Shown here: in pieces, positions 1 to 5,050 of the stretch
How positions within the stretch are numbered: position 1 is the stretch's first letter
How the letters are laid out: every line of letters starts with the position of its first letter
Origin: Microbacterium sp.
Lineage (GTDB): Bacteria; Actinomycetota; Actinomycetes; Actinomycetales; Microbacteriaceae
DNA length: 5,050 nt
Direction of reading: 5' to 3'
NCBI GenBank assembly: GCA_031286555.1
Contig: JAITUD010000102.1
Location: 1-5,050, forward strand
The notes under the pieces: model-generated
Seen by the model: only the letters and a program-made list of their open reading frames with translations
What the model was told of the DNA's origin: nothing
The model's database searches: none
Position numbers and translations under genes: made by a program

Positions 1-849
1 CCTGTTCTGGATGCTGAGCTTCTCGGCGACGATCGCCTGCCCGAAGACCACACCGGCCACGGTGAGCCAGGCGAGCGGGGCGAGCAGCACCGGCCCCACC
101 TGCGAGAGCAGCCAGCCGACCCCGTCGCCGATCCAGACGAGCGGGACGAACCATCCGGACACCGTCTCGCGGGCATCGGCGACCCACGCCATCGCCACGC
201 GGGTGTCCACCCAGCCGTTCACGGAGTCCGTCAGCTGCCCGAGCAGGATCAGCGAGAAGAACACCCACACCACTTCGCAGTACACCGCCAGCAGCGAGAG
301 TCCCTTGGGCAGGCGATCCGACCAGCGCCCCCACGCCCAGCGCGCGGCGAAGAAGATCACGATGACGCTGACGGTCCAGACGTTGAAGGACAGGTCGAGC
401 ACGTTGTCGCCCGGGTCGAAGACCCGATTCGTGCCGACCGTGGCGAGGCGCTCCTCGCTGCTCAGCTTGAGCGCGCGCAGCGCGTAGGACTGCGCATCCT
501 CGCGCAGCAGCCCCTGTGCCGAATACACCGCGAAGAACGGCAGGATGCTCGCCAGCAGCGCGGTCACGAAGGTGCGGCGCCTCTCGGCTGCCGACTCGGG
601 CAGCGGGGCGACGGCCTGCAGTGCGTGCAGTCCGTCGCGCAGCACCAGCAGCATCCCGACCATGCTGATCAGCCGGGCCAGGACGGCGACCGGAAGGATG
701 AGCAGACCGCCGGTGGAGTTGTAGGCGCCGACGAAGCCGGCGAGCGCCGTCACCCAGTAGTGCACGAGGATGCCGCCGAGGTACCACGCCAGCAGTGCCG
801 GCCAGTGGCGCAGCAGCACTCGGCCGGTGGTGGCGAGGATGGTCAGCAC
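1..849 (-). CDS. Polytopic membrane protein of unknown function (partial; start uncertain)
   Basis: I do not recognise this protein. The minus-strand frame is open from GTG at 849 to the left edge, giving 283 residues with no stop. Hydrophobic stretches near residues 15-36, 47-70, 97-112, 155-172, 183-206 and 252-272 suggest at least six membrane helices. A soluble, charged loop at about 113-154 (RALKLSSEERLATVGTNRVF region) separates the third and fourth. No catalytic motif is visible. GTG 849 is the first ATG/GTG/TTG in this frame; the frame stays open upstream to a stop at 949-951, and no Shine-Dalgarno precedes the GTG. An ATG at 874 lies 12 bases after the transporter stop but is one base out of frame, so a frameshift or sequence error near the start is possible. 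The gene lies 37 bases downstream of the citrate transporter on the same strand, so co-transcription is plausible. The C-terminus is outside the window. The coding call is firm; the function is unknown. Confidence 0.8.
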   Translation of the reverse strand, partial: MLTILATTGRVLLRHWPALLAWYLGGILVHYWVTALAGFVGAYNSTGGLLILPVAVLARLISMVGMLLVLRDGLHALQAVAPLPESAAERRRTFVTALLASILPFFAVYSAQGLLREDAQSYALRALKLSSEERLATVGTNRVFDPGDNVLDLSFNVWTVSVIVIFFAARWAWGRWSDRLPKGLSLLAVYCEVVWVFFSLILLGQLTDSVNGWVDTRVAMAWVADARETVSGWFVPLVWIGDGVGWLLSQVGPVLLAPLAWLTVAGVVFGQAIVAEKLSIQNR

Positions 850-886
850 GAGAACAAGGTACCGTGCCGACCATCCCGCGGTGTGA

Positions 887-2437
887 TCAGCCCGCGAACG
901 GGATCGCGCCCACCAGCACGCCGACCACCAGCATCGCCAGCGAGACGATCACCGCGCGCCACAGCACCTTCTTGTGGTGGTCGCCGAGGTTGACGCTCGC
1001 CAGGGACACCAACAGCAGGATCGCGGGCACCAGCGGGGACTGCAGGTGCACCGGCTGCCCCGTGATCGAGGCGCGGGCCATCTCCACCGGGTCGATGCCG
1101 AAGTGTGCAGCGCTCTGCGAGAGGACGGGGAGGATGCCGTAGTAGAACGCGTCGTTCGACATGAAGAACGTGAACGGGATCGACAGCACGCCCGTGATGA
1201 CTGCCAGGAACGGGCCCATCGATGCGGGGATGACGGTGGTGATCCACGAGGCCATGGCGTCGACCATCCCGGTGCCGTTCAGCACGCCCACCAGCACGCC
1301 GGCGGCGAGCACCATCGAGACCACGCCGACGATCGACGGCGCGTGCTGCACGATCTCGTCGGCCTGGCTCTTCAGCTTCGGGAAGTTGATCACCAGCGCC
1401 AGACCGGCACCGACCATGAAGACGTAGGCGAGCGGGAAGATGTCCATCACCAGCAGCACCATCACTGCGATCGTGAGTGCGAGGTTGAACCAGATCAGTT
1501 TCGGTCGCAGCGTCGGACGGTTCGGGTCGAGCATCGTGTCGGCCATGGCGGTGTCGGTCGCATCGACGAGCTGCGCGGTTCCGACGCCGCCGTGCCCGCC
1601 GGCGACGGTCACGATGTTGCCGGTGTGCAGTGCGGCGCGCGCGCCGGGCTTCGGGTCGGCCTTGCGCAGGATGCTCTGCACGCCGCCCTTCACCGTGGCC
1701 GTCACGACCCCGGGCTCACCGGAGATGCGCGAGGTGTCCACGCTGCCGGCCAGACGACGGCGCTCGGACAGCCCGAGGAACCATGCGAAGGTGAGCGAGA
1801 TGATGATTCCCGCGATCATCGACGGGATCATCGGCACGAACACGTCCGTGGCATCCAGCTTCAGAGCGGTCGCGGCGCGGACGGTCGGTCCGCCCCACGG
1901 GACGATGTTCATCGTGCCGTTCATCAGGCCGGCGACGCAGGTGAGCACCACGGGGCTCATCCCCAGGCGCAGGTAGAGCGGCAGCATCGCGGAGGTCGTG
2001 ATGATGAACGTCGTCGATCCGTCGCCGTCGAGCGAGACGGCGGCCGCGAGGATCGCCGTGCCGAGCACGATCTTGGCGGGGTCGTCACCGAGCAGCCGGG
2101 TGATGAGCCGGATGAGCGGATCGAACAAGCCGACGTCGATCATGAGCCCGAAGAACATGATCGCGAACATCAGCAGCGCCGCGGTGGAGGCCATGGTCCC
2201 GATGGCGTCCAGCACCATGTCGCCGAGGCCGAGCCCCGCGCCCGCGAACAGGCCGAACACGGTCGGCACCAGGATGAGCGCCACCATCGGGGTCAGTCGC
2301 CTTGTCATGATCAGCGTCATGAACACCAGGACCATGGCGAAGCCGAGGACCACGAGCACCCCGTCCGGCGGGGTGAACGCCGTGTTGTAGACCGGCGCCT
2401 CATCCGCGGCTGCCAGCAGGCCGGACATCGTGAGCAT
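887..2437 (-). CDS. citM: CitMHS-family citrate-metal:proton symporter
   Basis: This 516-residue inner-membrane transporter is predicted to import citrate complexed with a divalent metal (Mg2+ or Ca2+ type) together with protons. Family hallmarks visible in the translation are SLDGDGSTTFIITTSAMLPL (residues 135-154), MNIVPWGGPTVRAA (176-189), SNDAFYYG (427-434) and GQPVHLQSPLVPA (460-472). About 11-12 hydrophobic helices are seen: six before residue 222 and five or six after 314. The linker at about 224-312 is long and hydrophilic, with a GGHGGVG stretch at 280-286, which makes the protein longer than the roughly 430-residue Bacillus CitM/CitH. I chose the ATG at 2437 because AAGGGAG (2443-2449) lies five bases upstream; the open frame continues to 2725, but that part overlaps the divergent kinase and reads like non-coding sequence. 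The gene is divergent from a CitAB-like two-component system that probably controls it. The metal preference cannot be told from sequence; citH is an equally fair name. Confidence 0.93.
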   Translation of the reverse strand: MLTMSGLLAAADEAPVYNTAFTPPDGVLVVLGFAMVLVFMTLIMTRRLTPMVALILVPTVFGLFAGAGLGLGDMVLDAIGTMASTAALLMFAIMFFGLMIDVGLFDPLIRLITRLLGDDPAKIVLGTAILAAAVSLDGDGSTTFIITTSAMLPLYLRLGMSPVVLTCVAGLMNGTMNIVPWGGPTVRAATALKLDATDVFVPMIPSMIAGIIISLTFAWFLGLSERRRLAGSVDTSRISGEPGVVTATVKGGVQSILRKADPKPGARAALHTGNIVTVAGGHGGVGTAQLVDATDTAMADTMLDPNRPTLRPKLIWFNLALTIAVMVLLVMDIFPLAYVFMVGAGLALVINFPKLKSQADEIVQHAPSIVGVVSMVLAAGVLVGVLNGTGMVDAMASWITTVIPASMGPFLAVITGVLSIPFTFFMSNDAFYYGILPVLSQSAAHFGIDPVEMARASITGQPVHLQSPLVPAILLLVSLASVNLGDHHKKVLWRAVIVSLAMLVVGVLVGAIPFAG

Positions 2438-2466
2438 GTCGACTCCCTTGTCGTGTGTGTCGGGGG

Positions 2467-2482
2467 TGCACCGCGTGGTGCA
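2467..2482. repeat. Inverted repeat, candidate operator upstream of citrate transporter
   Basis: TGCACC (2467-2472) and GGTGCA (2477-2482) form a perfect 6-bp inverted repeat around a 4-base spacer. It ends 30 bases upstream of the transporter ATG, just downstream of the candidate minus-strand -10 at 2491-2496, so it would lie at or after the transcription start. It could be an operator or a small hairpin in the 5' untranslated region. I do not recognise it as the site of a named regulator; it lacks the TGTGA...TCACA halves of a GlxR/CRP box. Confidence 0.4.
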
Positions 2483-2525
2483 TCTGAGCGAGAGTACGAA
2501 CCCGCGATCCGCCGCGCGCGCTACA

Positions 2526-2554
2526 GCGCATTGAATGGCGTTCTGCGCATTAAA
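2526..2554. repeat. Pair of 10-bp direct repeats, candidate response-regulator site
   Basis: GCGCATTGAA (2526-2535) and GCGCATTAAA (2545-2554) match at 9 of 10 positions and start 19 bp apart, about two helical turns, which suits a dimer binding one face of DNA. The first copy also contains the palindrome CATTGAATG (2529-2537). The second copy overlaps the candidate TAAACT -10 of the kinase gene. Regulators of the CitB/DcuR family bind relatively AT-rich sites between divergent genes, so this is a reasonable place for the cognate regulator. The function is inferred from layout only. Confidence 0.4.
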
Positions 2555-2582
2555 CTCAGCATGTTCGACAGGAGGTGCGCGA

Positions 2583-4199
2583 ATGCGCTTCGCGACCCGG
2601 ATGCTGATCACGCAGCTCATCACGGTGGTCGCCGTCGTCGCCGTCTGCTCGGCGGTGTTCGGGTGGATCTCAGTGCAGCAGCTGCGCGCCTCGGCCGAGC
2701 AGTCCGCCCTCAACATCGCGCGCACCCTCGCCGAGGACCCCGACGTGCAGCGCCGTGTCGCGTTCTACTCGGCGGATCCCGGCACGCCGAGCGCCGCCGA
2801 TCTGAAGGACGACGATCTGCAGCGCATCGCCCAGGACGTCACCGCGCGCACCGGCGCACTCTTCGTGGTGGTCACCGACGACCACGGCATCCGCCTCGCG
2901 CACCCCCGGCCCGAGCAGCTCGGCGAGCGGGTGAGCACCGGCTACCAGCAGGCCCTCGCCGGCCATGAGGTGGTCGCCTGGGAGACGGGCACGCTCGGCG
3001 AATCCGCTCGCGCGAAGGTGCCCGTGTATCCGGTCGGCGGCGGAGAGCCGATCGGGGAGGTCAGTGTCGGCTTCGAACGAGCGAGCGTGTTCAGCAATCT
3101 GCCGCTGCTGCTCGGCGGCATCGCCGTCGCCGCCGCGGCGGCCCTGCTGCTGGCCGCGATCGCATCGGCGCTGGTGCGGCGCCGATTCACGCGCCTGACT
3201 CTCGACCTGCAGCCGGAGGAGCTCGTCGCCCTCGTGCAGAACCAGGCGGCGGTGCTCGACGGTGTGGGCGACGGCGTGGTCGCGGCCGACCCGAAGGGCA
3301 CGGTCCGCGTGTGCAACCGCGCGGCGGAGCGGATGCTGGGTGCTGACGCCGTCGGTCGTCCGCTCGCCGAACTGGGTCTCGATGCCGAGCTGCTCGATGC
3401 GGCACGGGGTCCCGACGGCGTCGAGACGGTGATCGGCGGACGGGTCGCCTACCTGGACGTGCATCCGGTCGTGCGCAACGGCCGTGACCTCGGCGAGGTG
3501 ATCGTGCTGCGCGACCGCACCGATGTCGAGGCGCTCGCGGCACGGCTCGCCTCCGTGCAGGCCATGACCGAGGCGCTGCGGGTGCAGCGGCACGAGTTCG
3601 CCAACCGGATGCATGTCGCCGCCGGCCTGCTCGACGCGCAACGCGCGCCCGACGCGAGGGCGTTCCTCGGCGACCTGCTCTCCCGCGGGGCCGTCGACCC
3701 CGCGGCGCCGGGCATCGAGCGGGTGCCGGATGCGTTCCTGCAGTCCGTCCTCGGTGCCAAGGCGGATGCCGCGCGCGAGCGCGGCGTGCAGCTGCGAGTC
3801 TCGGAGGACACGCTCGTCCCCGGCTGCGTGCTCGCTGTCGAGGATGTCGCCGCCGTGCTGGGGAATCTCGTGGACAACGCGGTGCAGGCGGCCCGCTCGG
3901 CACCGCAGCCGTGGGTCGAGGTCGGCCTCTTCGCCGACGGCGCTGAGCTGGTCATGACGGTCTCCGACTCCGGCGCCGGGATCGACGAGGGCGTCGATCC
4001 GTTCCGCCGCGGCGAGCGCCCCGGTCTCGATCCGGATGCCGTGCACGGGCGCGGCTTCGGACTCGCGCTGTCCCGCGATCTGGCCAGGCGCCGCGGCGGT
4101 GACGTGTGGGTCATCGACCGAGGCGGGCCGGAGGGCGGCGCGATGTTCGGCGCGCGCATCCCCGACGCTCTGGATCCCCACAGGGAGGGCCACGCATGA
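2583..4199 (+). CDS. citA: CitA/DcuS-family sensor histidine kinase, probably citrate-sensing
   Basis: This 538-residue membrane kinase should sense an extracellular carboxylate and phosphorylate the regulator encoded next. Order of parts: helix 1 (about 8-29), extracytoplasmic Cache/PAS-like sensor domain (about 31-172), helix 2 (175-198), cytoplasmic PAS (about 213-312), a SpoOB-type dimerisation segment with phospho-acceptor His337 in RHEFANRMH, and an HATPase domain with N box (Asn428, Asp431, Asn432), G1 DSGAG (462-466) and G2 GRGFGLAL (489-496). All catalytic boxes are intact. In the sensor domain, Arg104, His107, Arg143 and Lys145 (GIRLAHP and ARAKVPVY) line up with the citrate-binding Arg66, His69, Arg107 and Lys109 of Klebsiella CitA as I recall them; DcuS has Phe at the last position. 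I chose the ATG at 2583 because AGGAGGT lies six bases upstream; the in-frame ATG at 2535 would precede that site. The stop overlaps the next start (ATGA). The CitA/DcuS family is certain; citrate as ligand is likely. Confidence 0.93.
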   Translation: MRFATRMLITQLITVVAVVAVCSAVFGWISVQQLRASAEQSALNIARTLAEDPDVQRRVAFYSADPGTPSAADLKDDDLQRIAQDVTARTGALFVVVTDDHGIRLAHPRPEQLGERVSTGYQQALAGHEVVAWETGTLGESARAKVPVYPVGGGEPIGEVSVGFERASVFSNLPLLLGGIAVAAAAALLLAAIASALVRRRFTRLTLDLQPEELVALVQNQAAVLDGVGDGVVAADPKGTVRVCNRAAERMLGADAVGRPLAELGLDAELLDAARGPDGVETVIGGRVAYLDVHPVVRNGRDLGEVIVLRDRTDVEALAARLASVQAMTEALRVQRHEFANRMHVAAGLLDAQRAPDARAFLGDLLSRGAVDPAAPGIERVPDAFLQSVLGAKADAARERGVQLRVSEDTLVPGCVLAVEDVAAVLGNLVDNAVQAARSAPQPWVEVGLFADGAELVMTVSDSGAGIDEGVDPFRRGERPGLDPDAVHGRGFGLALSRDLARRRGGDVWVIDRGGPEGGAMFGARIPDALDPHREGHA

Positions 4200-4852
4200 C
4201 CGATCCGCTCCGCGTCCTGGTCGTCGACGACGACTTCCGCGTCGCCGGCCTGCATCGCGACATCGTCGACGCGCGCCCCGGCTTCCGGGCCGTCGGCACC
4301 GCGCCGACGCTGGCCGCCGCGCTCCGCGCGGTGCAGGAGCACTCCCCCGACCTGATGCTCGTCGACGCCTACCTGCCGGACGGCGACGGCGTGCGGTTCA
4401 TCGCCTCGCATCCGATCGACGCCATCCTGATCTCGGCGGCGGCCGACGGCAGCACGGTGCGCCGTGCGCTGCGCGCCGGCGCGCTGTCGGTGCTGACGAA
4501 GCCCTTCGAGTCGCAGGTGCTCGAGACCCGTCTGGACGCCTATGCGCGGTTCCGCAACCTGCTCCCCGAGGACCGCGCCACGAACCAGGAGCAGATCGAT
4601 CGCGCGCTCGCCATCCTGCACGGCGGCGGCGAGCCCGTGTCGACCGGGCGCTCGGCCACCGAGACGCTGATCCTCGCGCATCTCGGTGGCGACGAGGCGT
4701 CCGCCGCCGAGATCGCCGAACGCGCCGGCGTCTCGCGGGCCACTGCGCAGCGTCATCTCGCCGCTCTCGCCACACGGGGACTGATCGAAGTGCGCCTGCG
4801 CTACGGCTCCACCGGCCGCCCGGAGCACCGGTACATCCGCCCCGGCGCCTGA
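4196..4852 (+). CDS. citB: CitB/DcuR-family response regulator
   Basis: This 218-residue cytoplasmic transcription factor is the partner of the kinase just upstream. The receiver domain (about 5-118) has the acidic pocket Asp11/Asp12, phospho-acceptor Asp57 in LVDAYLPDGDG, switch residue Ser80 and Lys102 in the TKPF motif. A linker leads to a C-terminal winged helix-turn-helix at about 153-215. Its recognition region SAAEIAERAGVSRATAQRHL (169-188) and the wing GSTGRPEHRY are typical of the CitB/DcuR/CitT class. The total length is about usual for that class. I chose the ATG at 4196 because it overlaps the kinase stop by four bases and follows AGGGAGGG (4182-4189) at six bases; the frame is open further upstream but only inside the kinase gene. 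The two are surely translationally coupled. The probable target is the divergent transporter promoter. The last five codons and the stop lie inside a terminator-like hairpin. Confidence 0.93.
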   Translation: MTDPLRVLVVDDDFRVAGLHRDIVDARPGFRAVGTAPTLAAALRAVQEHSPDLMLVDAYLPDGDGVRFIASHPIDAILISAAADGSTVRRALRAGALSVLTKPFESQVLETRLDAYARFRNLLPEDRATNQEQIDRALAILHGGGEPVSTGRSATETLILAHLGGDEASAAEIAERAGVSRATAQRHLAALATRGLIEVRLRYGSTGRPEHRYIRPGA

Positions 4853-4878
4853 CGACAGGTCAGGTACCGGGGCGGATG
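4834..4878. terminator. Bidirectional GC-rich hairpin between convergent genes
   Basis: CATCCGCCCCGG (4834-4845) pairs perfectly with CCGGGGCGGATG (4867-4878). After a 2x2 internal mismatch, CCTGAC (4848-4853) pairs with GTCAGG (4859-4864), closing a 5-base loop (4854-4858). That is 18 pairs in a 20-position stem. It begins inside the response-regulator gene, includes its TGA (4850-4852), and ends nine bases from the stop of the convergent transhydrogenase gene. No U-tract follows on either strand, as is common for terminators in high-GC actinobacteria. It probably stops transcription from both sides. Confidence 0.75.
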
Positions 4879-4887
4879 CCGCGAGCG

Positions 4888-5050
4888 TCACAGCGCCCGG
4901 ATGATGTCCTCCACCCGCTCCTTGGCGTCGCCGAAGAGCATCTGCGCGTTGTCACGGAAGAACAGCGGGTTCTGCACGCCGGCGTAGCCTGCGGCCATCG
5001 AGCGCTTGAACACGATCACGTTCTCGGCCTCCCACACCCGCAGCACCGGC
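4888..5050 (-). CDS. pntB: NAD(P) transhydrogenase subunit beta, C-terminal end (partial)
   Basis: The minus strand carries the last 53 codons of PntB, ending at TGA (4888-4890). The enzyme is the membrane-bound proton-translocating transhydrogenase, which transfers hydride between NADH and NADP+ using the proton gradient. The visible part is the end of the NADP(H)-binding domain III: VIVFKRSM, whose Lys-Arg-Ser bind the 2'-phosphate of NADP in known structures, then GYAGVQNPLF and MLFGDAK, and a final helix ending in IIRAL. It resembles the E. coli PntB C-terminus very closely, and its end is intact. The N-terminal membrane part lies beyond the right edge. The gene is convergent with the regulator gene and not part of the citrate module. 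Confidence 0.95.
   Translation of the reverse strand, partial: PVLRVWEAENVIVFKRSMAAGYAGVQNPLFFRDNAQMLFGDAKERVEDIIRAL

Larger units (their letters stand above)
2438..2582. promoter_or_regulatory. Divergent control region between citrate transporter and sensor kinase genes
   Basis: This 145-bp gap between divergent starts must hold the promoters of both units and is less GC-rich near the kinase side. Candidate -10 elements of the actinobacterial TANNNT form are TAAACT at 2551-2556 (plus, toward the kinase) and TACTCT on the minus strand at 2491-2496 (toward the transporter). Neither has a convincing -35 at 16-18 bases, which would fit promoters that need an activator. Strong ribosome sites sit at both ends: AGGAGGT at 2570-2576 and, on the minus strand, AAGGGAG at 2443-2449. 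The role as a shared regulatory region is inferred from the layout; the promoter elements are weak calls. Confidence 0.6.

Noticed and set aside
11..993. Plus-strand open frames at 11-487 and 625-993
   Set aside because: The products are Ser/Thr- or Arg/Pro-rich low-complexity strings. The opposite strand gives a continuous hydrophobic membrane protein with regular helix spacing, which is the better explanation.
2453..2460. Short GTGTGTGT run upstream of the transporter ribosome site
   Set aside because: Four dinucleotide units are too few to be a meaningful repeat or a likely phase-variation tract.
2535..2582. Earlier ATG at 2535 for the sensor kinase
   Set aside because: It would put the strong AGGAGGT site inside the gene and add 16 residues before a normal N-terminal membrane helix; ATG 2583 has the correct spacing.
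2438..2725. N-terminal extension of the citrate transporter by 96 codons to 2725
   Set aside because: The extension crosses the intergenic region and the start of the divergent kinase, has no membrane-protein character, and the ATG at 2437 has a good AAGGGAG ribosome site.
974..2968. Very long plus-strand open frame (664 codons) opposite the citrate transporter
   Set aside because: Its product is dominated by R, H, D, E, G and Q in low-complexity order, as expected opposite a GC-rich membrane-protein gene. The minus strand there encodes an unmistakable CitMHS protein, and the frame would run into the kinase gene.
2670..4193. Minus-strand open frame of 507 codons opposite the sensor kinase
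   Set aside because: It is the antisense shadow of a well-conserved kinase in GC-rich DNA; the product is charged, low-complexity sequence with no recognisable domain.
3449..4891. Minus-strand open frame of 480 codons spanning kinase, regulator and hairpin
   Set aside because: It is antisense to two certain genes and to the terminator hairpin, and shows no motif; it is explained by the rarity of stops in high-GC sequence.

Overview
The window is high-GC DNA with strong GC bias at third codon positions, Shine-Dalgarno motifs close to starts, and gene content typical of a free-living actinobacterium. Microbacteriaceae (a Microbacterium-like genome) is my best guess. That placement is inferred from composition and gene style, not shown by a marker gene. 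I see no mobile element, CRISPR array, tRNA or rRNA.

Layout, left to right. Positions 1-849 (minus) hold the N-terminal 283 codons of a polytopic membrane protein that I do not recognise. It runs off the left edge and its start is doubtful, possibly frameshifted. Positions 887-2437 (minus) encode a complete CitMHS-family citrate-metal:proton symporter. Positions 2438-2582 are a 145-bp divergent intergenic region with candidate regulatory repeats. Positions 2583-4199 (plus) encode a CitA/DcuS-type sensor histidine kinase, overlapping by four bases (ATGA) its CitB/DcuR-type response regulator at 4196-4852. A long GC-rich hairpin at 4834-4878 covers the regulator's stop codon and separates it from a convergent gene. 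That gene, at 4888-5050 (minus), is the last 53 codons of the NAD(P) transhydrogenase beta subunit (pntB).

How it works together: the central genes form a recognisable citrate-uptake module. The kinase would sense extracellular citrate through its Cache/PAS-like domain and phosphorylate the regulator on Asp57. The regulator would then switch on the divergent transporter gene from the shared intergenic region. Comparable arrangements are known in Bacillus subtilis (CitST-citM) and Corynebacterium glutamicum (CitAB controlling citH). The kinase has an Arg/His/Arg/Lys set that lines up with the citrate-binding residues of Klebsiella CitA as I remember them, which favours citrate over C4-dicarboxylates. 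The membrane protein downstream of the transporter may be co-transcribed with it; its role is unknown. pntB belongs to a separate, convergent transcription unit.

I found no clearly new system. The points most worth a second look are the broken-looking start of the left membrane protein, the repeats in the divergent control region, and the terminator hairpin built into the end of the regulator gene.
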